Assembly (NCBI GenBank): GCA_026415615.1
Contig: JAOAGT010000002.1
Coordinates: 248,001 to 312,000 of the forward strand
Source: Thermoleophilia bacterium
GTDB taxonomy: Bacteria; Actinomycetota; Thermoleophilia; RBG-16-64-13
Length of the DNA stretch: 64,000 nucleotides
Direction of reading: 5' to 3'
Within the stretch, counting starts at the first letter, position 1. The number at the start of each line of letters is the position of its first letter. The notes below the pieces were generated by a model. That model did not search any database. It had not been told where the DNA came from and worked only from the letters and a program-made list of their open reading frames with translations. This document shows, piece after piece, positions 24,744 to 33,005 of this stretch. A program made the position numbers and the translations under genes.

Positions 24744-26810
24744 ATGGCTAAGTCCAAGTATCAAAGCCTGCTTCAGCCTGGCCAGATTGGCAGCGTCCGG
24801 ATCAAGAACCGCATGGTGCGTATGGCCGCATTCCCAGGGTTTCCCAAGTACGAGGGGGGTTATCTTCCCCAATACTATGCGGACTTCTGGACGGCCATTG
24901 CCAAGGGTGGCGTAGGGCTGGTGGGCTGCAGTCTCGCTCCGGCTCCGGGGGAAGCGTGGTCTCTAGACAAAGACGAATACATTCCCCGCGCCTTGGAAAT
25001 GAACGAGCGCATACATTCCTATGGAGCAGCCAGCTACGTGCAACTGTTCCACGTCGGGCCTTTCATGCCGGCGCCGGACACCGTGGCGGCTTCAGTAATT
25101 CCGCCTGAGGAGATGCCCATCATTGGTTTGGTGAAGCCTGCTGTTAGGGCTGTCACGAACCAGGAGATCAAGGCGCTCATCAAGCACTACGGAGAGGTGG
25201 CTGCGCGGGCTCGGCGGGCCGGGTTTGACATGGTGGAGATCAACGCCGGCTGCAACCATCTCTTTGCCACCTTCCTTTCGCGCGTGTGGAACAGGAGAGA
25301 CGACGAGTACGGCCCGGATACTCTGGAAAACCGCGCGCGGATCGTTACTGAGCTTCTGCGTGAGATAAAGACGCAAGCCGGCGAAGACTACCCAGTCATA
25401 GTGCTCTACAACGGGGCGGAGCCCGGGGTGCCAAACGGGATCACGGTTGAGGAGGCCAAGGAGTTTGCCCGAATTTTCGAGGCGGCGGGTGCGGATGCCA
25501 TTCATGTGCGGGCCGAGATGTACCTGCTGCGTCGGAGCCCCGAAGACAGTGACAGCACTCATTTTCCAGATGTGGCCTTCTTCCCCGAGATTCCCGAAGT
25601 GGCCAGGAAGAGCGGGGCAGACATCAGCAAACACGGCGCCGGAGCTTGGGTACCTTTCGCCGCTGAGGTAAAGAAGGTGGTAAGTGTTCCCGTAATTGCC
25701 ACTGGACGGCTTGACGCCGATTTAGGGGCCAAGCTGGTGAGTGCGGGAATGGTCGACTTTATCAACCTGAACCGGCGCTCTATTGCCGATCACGACTACG
25801 CGAACAAAGTAGCCGAGGGGCGCGTAGACGATATTGCTCCGTGCACGGCCTGCATGACTTGCTTTGACCGGTCGGAGCACAAGTTGGAACTGCGCTGTCG
25901 TATCAACGCAGCTGCGGGTCGGGAAAGAGAGTTTGAGTTGGTCCCAGCCGCCACTTCGAAGAAGGTGGTGGTGGTAGGCGGCGGGCCAGCTGGACTCGAG
26001 GCTGCCCGGGTAGCGGCTCTTCGGGGCCACAAGGTTACCCTGCTCGAAAAGGAACCCATGCTCGGCGGCAGCATGAATCTGGCGGCCATCGTTAAGGGCA
26101 CCGAGCGTGAAAACCTGCTTGAGATCGTAGATTACTTCAAGCGCCAACTAGAGAAATCAGGCGTTGAGGTGCGCACGGGAACAGAGGCCACTTGCGAAGT
26201 GGTCACGGAGCTAAAACCAGACGTGATCATTGTGGCGGTTGGCGGGGATCACGATATACCCAAGATTCCTGGTATCGAGTCGAAGAAGGTGCTTACCAGC
26301 AAAGAGCTTCACAGCCGGCTCAAGAACTATTTGCGTTTGACTGGTGCTCGCCTCATGACCAAGCTGGCTACCAAATACGTTCCGGTAGGCAAGACCGTGG
26401 TGATTATTGGAGGCGGGATTCAAGGTTGCGAGACGGCAGAGTTTCTCACCAAGCGGGGAAGAAAGGTCACCATTGTGGAACCGGGCCCCGAGATTGGCGA
26501 AGGGCTGCTTGAGACCTTCATCCGGCCGTTCCTCCTGAAATGGCTCCGCGACAAAGGCGTGCCCATGCTGGCAGGCGTCAAGTGCGAGGAGATAACCAAA
26601 GAAGGCCTGGTGATCACCACCGCAGAGGGCGAGCGGCGCTTGCTTGAGGCCGACACCATTATTACCGCTTTGCCGCTGCGGGCTAACCCGGCTGTGTATG
26701 AGGAACTAAAAGGGCTTGCTCCCGAGGTTTACAACATAGGAGATTGCCAGGAACCCGGGCTCATTGTTGACGCGGTGTCGGCTGGGTCGACTATTGCGCG
26801 GGCCATCTAG
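24744..26810 (+). CDS. Old yellow enzyme-type NAD(P)H:flavin oxidoreductase (2,4-dienoyl-CoA reductase / BaiH family)
   Basis: A 688-residue enzyme of the family of bacterial 2,4-dienoyl-CoA reductase, trimethylamine dehydrogenase and bile-acid BaiCD/BaiH. It has an FMN TIM barrel, an Fe-S motif CTACMTCFDRSEHKLELRC (four cysteines, C-x2-C-x3-C-x11-C), then an FAD/NAD(P) module with VVVVGGGPAGLEAAR and VVIIGGGIQGCETAE. It moves electrons from NAD(P)H via FAD and the 4Fe-4S cluster to FMN, reducing an activated alkene. The start at ATG 24744 is set by a GGGAGG site 7 bases upstream. The substrate is unknown. It sits directly before a dehalogenase-like gene. Confidence 0.9.
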   Translation: MAKSKYQSLLQPGQIGSVRIKNRMVRMAAFPGFPKYEGGYLPQYYADFWTAIAKGGVGLVGCSLAPAPGEAWSLDKDEYIPRALEMNERIHSYGAASYVQLFHVGPFMPAPDTVAASVIPPEEMPIIGLVKPAVRAVTNQEIKALIKHYGEVAARARRAGFDMVEINAGCNHLFATFLSRVWNRRDDEYGPDTLENRARIVTELLREIKTQAGEDYPVIVLYNGAEPGVPNGITVEEAKEFARIFEAAGADAIHVRAEMYLLRRSPEDSDSTHFPDVAFFPEIPEVARKSGADISKHGAGAWVPFAAEVKKVVSVPVIATGRLDADLGAKLVSAGMVDFINLNRRSIADHDYANKVAEGRVDDIAPCTACMTCFDRSEHKLELRCRINAAAGREREFELVPAATSKKVVVVGGGPAGLEAARVAALRGHKVTLLEKEPMLGGSMNLAAIVKGTERENLLEIVDYFKRQLEKSGVEVRTGTEATCEVVTELKPDVIIVAVGGDHDIPKIPGIESKKVLTSKELHSRLKNYLRLTGARLMTKLATKYVPVGKTVVIIGGGIQGCETAEFLTKRGRKVTIVEPGPEIGEGLLETFIRPFLLKWLRDKGVPMLAGVKCEEITKEGLVITTAEGERRLLEADTIITALPLRANPAVYEELKGLAPEVYNIGDCQEPGLIVDAVSAGSTIARAI

Positions 26811-26887
26811 GGTTCTTGTCTGGGATTGAGCGCCTGCAGTCGCCTCGACTCGCGGAGGACGAGACAGTGGATTGTGAGGGTGGGACC

Positions 26888-28087
26888 ATGGACGCCTTGA
26901 GGGGGCGAGACATTCTCTATGACGACAGACCGCTCGGGCGGTGGCCCACCCATCTCCTCAGGCGAGTGGCGGAGCCCACCAACAAACTCGTGGGGCCGAT
27001 TGAGCGGCGTGACCAGCGGTATACGGCGTTCAATGAGTTTATGGACACGGGATCGGCGGGGCGTCCCGAGGGGCGGTCCGAACCGCCCTCGGGACGCCCC
27101 GCAATAAACCAGCTTATCGGCCGTTTTCCGGTGGGAGCAGCTTTGCAGGACATGGCCAAACATCTAGGTGAGCTTCGGGAGAAGGCCCTGCCAGTGGCCG
27201 CTACCAAGGCTCCCATTCCCGAGGATCCCTATGTGCGAAGCCGCCACCTAAAAGCGCTGGGGTACTTTTTGGGAGCAGACATCATGGGTGTGGCGCCGGC
27301 ACGTTCCCACGCCTTCTACACTCACGAGATGGACGGCAAACCCATTGACCCTTCGCCGTTTAAGTACGCGGTGGTTTTTGTCTGCCAAAAGCACGATCCC
27401 ACTATCTCTGCTTCCAACGGCTGGGAGGACATTGTAGACGCGGCTAGTTTTCAAGCCTACGTACGACTGGCTGTGCAGACGGAGATAATGGCGGACTATA
27501 TCCGCCGGCTTGGCTGGCGAGCAGAAGCCTCCAACATCACTCGTTACCTTACCCTTATGCCCCCGCTCTTGCTGGAGGCGGGAATTGGCGAAGTATCTCG
27601 TATGGGGATTGTCCTAAACCCCTTCCTGGGCGCTAATTTCAAAGCTGCCTGTGTCCTTACCGACATGGAGCTTGAGCCAGACGGATACGTAGACTTTGGC
27701 CTGCAGGATTACTGCGAGCGCTGTGGCCTTTGCGTGGCCGGCTGCGAGGCAAAAGCGATTCCATCCGGCTCCAAGACTCTTTACAACGGGTACTACACAT
27801 GGAAGCTTGATGCCAGGCGCTGTGCGCAGTTTGCGTTTGAAAACAGGGAGGGTTTCATCTGCGGACGCTGCACCAAGATATGTCCCTGGCATATTCCCGG
27901 CCAAGAGCCGCGTGACTTTGCAGGCTGGGATGGCAGTCTACAGTGGTTGCACAGCCGTGTGGATGAGCAGAAAAAACGAGTGGTGAGGGAACACTTTATT
28001 GATCCCAGCGAAAAAACCGACAAATGGTGGTTTTCGCTTGAGGAAAAAGAAGGAAGGCTATGGCCCGTACCGGATTCGAACCGGTGA
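26888..28087 (+). CDS. Cytoplasmic reductive dehalogenase-like Fe-S protein
   Basis: A 399-residue protein resembling the cobalamin/Fe-S part of reductive dehalogenases (RdhA) and their relatives. It has LEAGIGEVSRMGIVLNPFLG typical of the corrinoid-binding core, a first 4Fe-4S motif CERCGLCVAGC, and a second, CGRCTKICPW. It has no Tat signal and no B-subunit gene nearby, so it would be soluble. The ATG at 26888 has GAGGGTGGG upstream. It follows the OYE-type gene by 77 bp and is probably in its operon. The last nine codons and the stop overlap the tRNA-Glu gene by 27 bp. A 21-bp-arm hairpin lies inside the N-terminal part. Queuosine-type (QueG) relatives are the main alternative, but the length and second motif favour RdhA-like. 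Confidence 0.75.
   Translation: MDALRGRDILYDDRPLGRWPTHLLRRVAEPTNKLVGPIERRDQRYTAFNEFMDTGSAGRPEGRSEPPSGRPAINQLIGRFPVGAALQDMAKHLGELREKALPVAATKAPIPEDPYVRSRHLKALGYFLGADIMGVAPARSHAFYTHEMDGKPIDPSPFKYAVVFVCQKHDPTISASNGWEDIVDAASFQAYVRLAVQTEIMADYIRRLGWRAEASNITRYLTLMPPLLLEAGIGEVSRMGIVLNPFLGANFKAACVLTDMELEPDGYVDFGLQDYCERCGLCVAGCEAKAIPSGSKTLYNGYYTWKLDARRCAQFAFENREGFICGRCTKICPWHIPGQEPRDFAGWDGSLQWLHSRVDEQKKRVVREHFIDPSEKTDKWWFSLEEKEGRLWPVPDSNR
27056..27102. repeat. Long in-frame inverted repeat inside the RdhA-like gene
   Basis: Arms 27056-27077 and 27082-27102 pair over 21 bases with a single bulged G in the left arm and a 4-base loop. The sequence is almost pure GC (GCGGGGCGTCCCGAG begins the left arm) and encodes a Gly/Arg/Pro-rich stretch in an otherwise unremarkable N-terminal region. 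It keeps the reading frame. It looks inserted or template-made rather than part of the domain. Confidence 0.9.
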
Positions 28088-28133
28088 TCTCCGCCTTGAG
28101 AGGGCGGTGTCCTAACCGCTAGACGAACGGGCC
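28061..28133 (-). tRNA. tRNA-Glu (CTC)
   Basis: Acceptor arms GGCCCGT and ACGGGCC, TTCGAATCC T-arm, and an anticodon loop CTCTCAA give anticodon CTC. The CCA end is not encoded. It is read in the same direction as glnS and gltX and ends 27 bases inside the convergent RdhA-like gene. Confidence 0.93.
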
Positions 28134-28195
28134 ATAAAAAACTGCGCCGGGTTTCAGGTTCCGCATCGTGCTTCACCTGAGCCCCCGACGCGGTA

Positions 28196-28269
28196 TGGCT
28201 GCCCGGCAAGGATTCGAACCTCGACTAACTGGTCCAGAGCCAGTCGTGCTGCCGTTACACCACCGGGCA
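28196..28269 (-). tRNA. tRNA-Gln (CTG), CCA encoded
   Basis: Acceptor arms TGCCCGG and CCGGGCA, discriminator G and an encoded CCA. The anticodon loop CTCTGGA gives anticodon CTG. It starts 36 bases after the glnS stop codon, on the same strand. Confidence 0.93.
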
Positions 28270-28305
28270 AAGCGGGAAAAAGTTTAGCATAACCAGGCTT
28301 TACTT

Positions 28306-30120
28306 CTACCCCTGTGCTTGCCGCTTCTCTATCTTTGCCCAGGTGTCTTTGAGGGTGACGGTACGGTTGAAAACTAGCGCTTCTGGCCTCGAATCCTGCG
28401 CGTCAAGACAGAAATATCCTAGCCGTTCAAACTGATAGGTGATTCCTACCTGCGCGTTGGCGAGAGAGGGCTCAAGTTTGCATCCGCGCAGTACCTCGAG
28501 CGAGTTGGGGTTTAGGTACTTTGTAAAGTCCTCTTCGGGAGGCAGGTCATCTGGGTCCTCAATGGCAAAAAGTTTGTCATAGAGTCTGACTTCGGCCTCA
28601 ATAGCATGAGCTGCTGACACCCAATGGATGGTGCTCTTGACCTTGCGTCCGTCGGGGGCATCGCCGCCACGGGTGGCAGGGTCGTACTTGACTCGGACTT
28701 CCACAATCTCACCGGTATTAGGATCCTTCGTTACGCCTGTGCAGGTGACCAGGTAGGCGTAGCGCAGACGCACCTCAGTACCTGGGCTCAAACGGTAGTA
28801 CTTTGGTGGAGGGACTTCGCGGAAGTCGTCCTGCTCAATATAAAGAACGCGCGAGAAGGGCACTTTGCGGGTTCCCATCGAGGGATCTTCAGGGTTGTTG
28901 ATGGCCTCCATCTCCTCCACTAAGTCTTCGGGGTAGTTCTCTACCACCACCCGCAATGGGCGAAGCACTGCCATTACCCTTGGCGCTGTCCGGTTTAGCT
29001 CGTCGCGCACAAAGTGCTCAAGCATCTCCAGTTGCACTATTCCCTCTCGCTTGGCGATCCCCAGCGCTTGGCAAAACTCTCTAATAGCAGCAGGCGGGTA
29101 TCCCCGGCGACGCATGGCCGAAAGAGTAGGCATGCGCGGATCGTCCCAGCCGGACACGTGTCCCTCCTGGACCAGTCTGAGCAGCTTTCGCTTGCTCATG
29201 ATGGTGTGGGTCATGCTGAGACGGGCGAATTCTCTCTGCTTCGGAAGTACGCGCGGAAGATCAAGGGCTTCTAGTATCCAATCGTACAGGGGTCGGTGTA
29301 CTTCGAACTCAAGGGTGCACAGGCTGTGCGTTACCCCTTCGATGTAGTCACTTAGGCAATGAGCAAAATCGTACGTGGGGTAAATACACCAGCGGTCGCC
29401 GGTGTGATGATGCGAGGCATGCCGAATGCGATAAAGCACTGGGTCACGTAGCCACACGTTAGGCGATTGCATATCAATTTTCGCTCGGAGAGTTCGGGCC
29501 CCATCGGGGAATTCCCCCGCGCGCATGCGTTCGAACAGGTCGAGGTTCTCTTCGACGGAGCGGTTACGGTAGAGGCTTTCTTGACCAGGGCGGTCCGGCG
29601 CGCCACGCATCTTGTCAACTTCTTCGGCGGTATGGTCGCAGACGTATGCTTTGCCTTTCTTTATAAGCCTAACCGCAAAGTCGTATAGGGCCTCGAAGTA
29701 GTCGGAAGCGTAAAAGGGTTCAAGGTTTTCGCTGCTTGCCGCTTGGCCGGGCATGGTGGCGGCAATGTAATAGTCATCGCATCCGTTTGTGATGCGCTTT
29801 TCGGGGACTTGCCCGACCTTCTTTAGGCCAAGACAATGGTCCGCCCACCCAGAGATAAGCCACTTGACATCTTCGGTGATGGACTGAACGTACTCCACAT
29901 CTTCTTTAGTGGGGTTGGTATCGTCCATACGCAGGTTGCACTGACCCCCAAACTCACGGGCAATGCCAAAGTTAAGGCAGATAGCCTTGGCATGACCAAT
30001 GTGCAGATATCCATTGGGTTCGGGAGGAAACCTAGTGACCACGCGATCTATGGTTCCCGACGCAAGGTCTTGGCGGACAAGGTCTCGGATAAAGTCTCGG
30101 CGCTCCGCTGACTCGGTCAT
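28306..30120 (-). CDS. glnS: Glutaminyl-tRNA synthetase
   Basis: A 604-residue class I aminoacyl-tRNA synthetase that charges tRNA-Gln directly. HIGH is at 40-43 and the KMSKS-type motif MSKRK at 308-312. The GlnRS-specific C-terminal beta-barrel anticodon-binding region is recognisable ([15 protein letters not shown]). Compared with the roughly 554-residue Escherichia coli enzyme it carries an extra stretch of about 39 residues near 94-132, after DVKWLISGW. It overlaps gltX by four bases (ATGA). Many actinobacteria lack GlnRS and use transamidation, so this gene suggests direct charging here, possibly acquired. gatCAB is not in the window. Confidence 0.95.
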   Translation of the reverse strand: MTESAERRDFIRDLVRQDLASGTIDRVVTRFPPEPNGYLHIGHAKAICLNFGIAREFGGQCNLRMDDTNPTKEDVEYVQSITEDVKWLISGWADHCLGLKKVGQVPEKRITNGCDDYYIAATMPGQAASSENLEPFYASDYFEALYDFAVRLIKKGKAYVCDHTAEEVDKMRGAPDRPGQESLYRNRSVEENLDLFERMRAGEFPDGARTLRAKIDMQSPNVWLRDPVLYRIRHASHHHTGDRWCIYPTYDFAHCLSDYIEGVTHSLCTLEFEVHRPLYDWILEALDLPRVLPKQREFARLSMTHTIMSKRKLLRLVQEGHVSGWDDPRMPTLSAMRRRGYPPAAIREFCQALGIAKREGIVQLEMLEHFVRDELNRTAPRVMAVLRPLRVVVENYPEDLVEEMEAINNPEDPSMGTRKVPFSRVLYIEQDDFREVPPPKYYRLSPGTEVRLRYAYLVTCTGVTKDPNTGEIVEVRVKYDPATRGGDAPDGRKVKSTIHWVSAAHAIEAEVRLYDKLFAIEDPDDLPPEEDFTKYLNPNSLEVLRGCKLEPSLANAQVGITYQFERLGYFCLDAQDSRPEALVFNRTVTLKDTWAKIEKRQAQG

Positions 30121-31616
30121 GACTCTTCCCTTCTCTCAGACGAAGATATCAGAGCGGCTATGGATTCCGCTCTCTCAAGCCGCTTCAGTGTACGCTCGCG
30201 GCCCAGCAGGCTCATGGATTCAAACAGCGGGAGAGAGACCGTGGTGCCAGTAACCGCCACTCTTAGGGCCTGGAATAGGATACGCGGCTTAGTGCCGAGC
30301 TGCTCAGCAAGTGCGCGTAGGGTGGCATCGAGGCTGTGGGGCGTCCAATCGTCAAGTGAGGCCAGAGTCTCCTTGGCCCTGGCAAGCATGCTTGTAGTTC
30401 CTTCTTTGGCTAGGGTCTGTGTAACCGCTTGTGGATCAAGTTCAATGTCGTCCGTAAACAGGTAGCTTACAAGAGCAGGGATTTGGTCCAGACGCTTGGC
30501 GCGCTCTTGGACCATGGGGGCCAAGGCCAGGTACCATTCGCGGCGACTCTCCAGGTCGCCCTCGGCTGCGAGGCCGGCTCTTGCCAGCCAGGCGAACATG
30601 TGCTCGACAAAAGTCTCCGCGGGGAGTTCCCTGATATACACCCCGTTCATCCACTCGAGTTTCTCATAGTCAAAAATGGCCGGATTCTTGGAAATGCGCT
30701 CCAGTGAAAACTGGGATTTGAGCACCTCAACGGGGATTATTGTGGTTTCGCCGTCCAGGGACCAACCCAGCAGCGCAAGGTAGTTGAGCAGTGCCTGCGG
30801 AAGAAAGCCTTGGTCTCGGAAGGCCTCGACTGAGGCTGCTCCATGACGCTTTGAAAGCTTCTTGCCGTCCGGCCCCCAGATCATTGGCAGGTGGGCAAAC
30901 ACAGGTATGGGGGCTTGTAGCGCCTCGTACACAAGGATTTGTCGTGGCGTGTTGGAAAGGTGATCGTCACCGCGTATCACGTGAGTGATGTGCATGTCCA
31001 CGTCGTCCACCACTGTGGCGAAGTTGTAGGTGGGGGTGCCATCGGCGCGGACCAGGACGAAGTCATCCATCACTTCCGCCGAGAAGACGAGGTGTCCTCG
31101 TACCGCGTCGTCAAAAATTATCTCCCCTCTGTTTTCGGGGACCGCCAGTCTCCAAGCATGTGGTTGTCCGGCGGCGATGCGTTCGGCTACTACCCTAGGA
31201 TCAAGCCTGCGACAAGTGCGGTCGTATCCTCGGCCGCCTTCCTCGGGATCAACGTTTGCGCGCTTGGCTTCAAGTTCCTCTGGAGAGCAGAAGCACGGGT
31301 AAGCAGCTCCTGCAGCCTTCATGCGCTCTAGTGCCGCTGTGTAATTTGCGGTGCGCTGAGTTTGGAAGTACGGCCCATAGGGTCCCCCCACCTCGGGACC
31401 CTCATCCCAATCTAGACCCAACCAGCGGAGAGACCGCATTATTTGGGCAGTGTTCTCGGGCGTTGACCGCTCCGGATCAGTGTCGTCGATCCGCAGGACA
31501 AATACCCCGCCGTGCCGACGCGCAAAGGCCCAGTTGTAGATGGCCGTCCTTGCTCCGCCTACATGGAGCGCGCCGGTGGGGCTGGGAGCAAAGCGAACTC
31601 GTACACGCTCGGGCAT
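30117..31616 (-). CDS. gltX: Glutamyl-tRNA synthetase
   Basis: A 499-residue class I synthetase of normal bacterial length. The HIGH-type motif HVGG is at 18-21 and the KMSKS-type motif KLSKR at 253-257. A zinc-type loop near residue 108 is present in reduced form (CFCSPEE). It is the first gene of the glutamate/glutamine charging cluster and overlaps glnS by four bases. The ATG at 31616 has GGAAAGGA upstream, and a good promoter lies 34 bases further upstream. Confidence 0.96.
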   Translation of the reverse strand: MPERVRVRFAPSPTGALHVGGARTAIYNWAFARRHGGVFVLRIDDTDPERSTPENTAQIMRSLRWLGLDWDEGPEVGGPYGPYFQTQRTANYTAALERMKAAGAAYPCFCSPEELEAKRANVDPEEGGRGYDRTCRRLDPRVVAERIAAGQPHAWRLAVPENRGEIIFDDAVRGHLVFSAEVMDDFVLVRADGTPTYNFATVVDDVDMHITHVIRGDDHLSNTPRQILVYEALQAPIPVFAHLPMIWGPDGKKLSKRHGAASVEAFRDQGFLPQALLNYLALLGWSLDGETTIIPVEVLKSQFSLERISKNPAIFDYEKLEWMNGVYIRELPAETFVEHMFAWLARAGLAAEGDLESRREWYLALAPMVQERAKRLDQIPALVSYLFTDDIELDPQAVTQTLAKEGTTSMLARAKETLASLDDWTPHSLDATLRALAEQLGTKPRILFQALRVAVTGTTVSLPLFESMSLLGRERTLKRLERAESIAALISSSERREES

Positions 31617-31649
31617 CTAAGGTCCTTTCCAATTCCTCGAGACGCACAA

Positions 31650-31678
31650 ACTATACCCTCAACCAGACTGGTTGACAG
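31650..31678 (-). promoter_or_regulatory. Promoter of the gltX-glnS cluster
   Basis: On the minus strand CTGTCA (31673-31678) and TATAGT (31650-31655) are separated by exactly 17 bases. The -10 box matches consensus at five of six positions. It is placed to drive gltX and glnS, and perhaps the two downstream tRNAs. Confidence 0.5.
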
Positions 31679-31748
31679 CAAGTAGACACTGGCTCATTGT
31701 GGGATGATGGAACGTCTACGGAAAGACAACCCTAAGAAGGGAGACTGT

Positions 31749-31949
31749 ATGAGTGGATACTTCAACATACTAGGAGCCATACCGGGGTTTTTCTTAAGCT
31801 CTCTGTTTGTTTGGCTTTTGTGGGATCCTGTAGCTACCAGGGTGGGGTGGGACGTCGACCTTAGTTATCCGGAGGCAATGCTCGTAACTATCACGCTCTG
31901 GCTCGCTGTTGCTCCTTTGGCTGCCGTGCGGAAAGGCAAGAAGCTGTAG
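31749..31949 (+). CDS. Small two-helix membrane protein of unknown function
   Basis: A 66-residue protein with two membrane helices (about 7-24 and 40-58) and a Lys-rich C-terminus (RKGKKL). The ATG at 31749 has an AAGGGAG site 6 bases upstream. An earlier in-frame ATG at 31704 lacks one. No family recognised. It is divergent from gltX and lies upstream of tRNA-Lys. Confidence 0.7.
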   Translation: MSGYFNILGAIPGFFLSSLFVWLLWDPVATRVGWDVDLSYPEAMLVTITLWLAVAPLAAVRKGKKL

Positions 31950-31970
31950 GAAAAACAGCGCATTAGCACT

Positions 31971-31999
31971 TTGTGAGACGGCCTCTAATCGTGTACAAT
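31971..31999 (+). promoter_or_regulatory. Promoter of tRNA-Lys
   Basis: TTGTGA (31971-31976) and TACAAT (31994-31999) are 17 bases apart, with the first base of the tRNA ten bases downstream. This is a well-placed sigma-70-type promoter. Confidence 0.55.
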
Positions 32000-32008
32000 G
32001 CGCGGCAC

Positions 32009-32081
32009 GCGCCCGTAGCTTAGCTGGTAGAGCAGGGGACTCTTAATCCCAAGGTCGAAGGTTCGAATCCTTCCGGGCGCA
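32009..32081 (+). tRNA. tRNA-Lys (CTT)
   Basis: Acceptor arms GCGCCCG and CGGGCGC, T-arm GTTCGAATC, and an anticodon loop CTCTTAA with anticodon CTT. No CCA is encoded. A T-rich stretch follows, consistent with termination. Confidence 0.93.
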
Positions 32082-32123
32082 TTTTTCTTTGCCTTGTCTC
32101 TAGCTTCGGGTGGTCGGTTGGAG

Positions 32124-33005
32124 CTAAAGGTCTACTCCCAAGGCTGCCTTAAGGCCCCACCCAATAAGAAAGGACACAACTGCCACTCCTAGGCTGATTC
32201 CTGCCATCTCTGCAAAGCGGGTCTTAAAGTCTAGTTCTTTCGCCACCGCCAGGTAGTAGTTGAAACAAAGAATCACAAAAACAGCGATAGCAACAGTGAT
32301 CCCCAGACTGAGGAAGCGGTGGGACAAGAGAAGATAGGGCAAGATCAAGAGCATGACAGTTACGATGTAGGCCACTCCCGTGTAAAGCGCCGATTTGTGT
32401 GCTTTCTTGTTCCCTTCGGTCTTGGAGGAAAGGTACTCGGAAGCGCTCATTGACAGGGCTGCCGAAATGCCGGTGACTAGTCCAGCAAGCGAGATTACCT
32501 TGGGATTGGAGAGGGCAAGCGTGAAACCGGCAAGTGCTCCTGTCAGTTCCACCAGGGCGTCGTTTAGGCCGAGCACAACAGAGCCCATGTAGGCCAGTCT
32601 CTCTTCATCCAGCATCGCAAGGAGCTCTTGTTCGTGCTGTTCTTCTGCCTGGCTAAACTGAGCGGCCTCGGGAAAGACCTCTGCTAGTCGCTTGTAGTTG
32701 TCTGCGCCGGCTTCCTCCCGGTTTTCCATCAACTTTAGAACAAAGGTAAGTCCGAGGATCCGGGCCAAAAACACGTACCACCATTTCTTCAGATGACTGG
32801 CCTCAAGATGTACACGTGTGCGAGTCTCCCAAAACGCAGCATGCTCCTTCTCTTCGCGGGCTATTTGCGCCAGGATGCGTGCGTTCTCCTCGTGGTCTGT
32901 AAGACTGGCCAGCGTCGCATAGACCTCGGCTTCAGTAGCCTCGGTTTGTTGGGCCCGGAGAGCCAGAGATAGCAGTTTAGGATCAGTGGTGGGCGACGAA
33001 GTCAT
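32124..33005 (-). CDS. Ferritin-like / VIT1-CCC1 fusion membrane protein (MbfA-like)
   Basis: A 293-residue fusion. The N-terminal half (about 1-130) is a ferritin/rubrerythrin-like four-helix domain with the iron-binding motif EKEHAAFWE and Glu residues in the first helix (EATEAEVYATL). The C-terminal half is a VIT1/CCC1-type iron or manganese transporter with about five membrane helices and MGSVVLGLNDALVELTGALAG. The known counterpart, MbfA, exports iron with a sensing ferritin domain. Here it is likely to do similar work. The gene overlaps the homocysteine methyltransferase gene upstream by 23 bp. Confidence 0.85.
   Translation of the reverse strand: MTSSPTTDPKLLSLALRAQQTEATEAEVYATLASLTDHEENARILAQIAREEKEHAAFWETRTRVHLEASHLKKWWYVFLARILGLTFVLKLMENREEAGADNYKRLAEVFPEAAQFSQAEEQHEQELLAMLDEERLAYMGSVVLGLNDALVELTGALAGFTLALSNPKVISLAGLVTGISAALSMSASEYLSSKTEGNKKAHKSALYTGVAYIVTVMLLILPYLLLSHRFLSLGITVAIAVFVILCFNYYLAVAKELDFKTRFAEMAGISLGVAVVSFLIGWGLKAALGVDL

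Noticed and set aside
26888-28087. Canonical membrane-exported reductive dehalogenase
   Set aside because: There is no Tat signal, no B-subunit gene and the protein is shorter than RdhA, so only a soluble relative is claimed.
31673-31700. Promoter for the small membrane protein at 31749
   Set aside because: A TTGACA-like box is present in the plus direction, but the sequence 17 bases downstream (CATTGT) is a poor -10 element.
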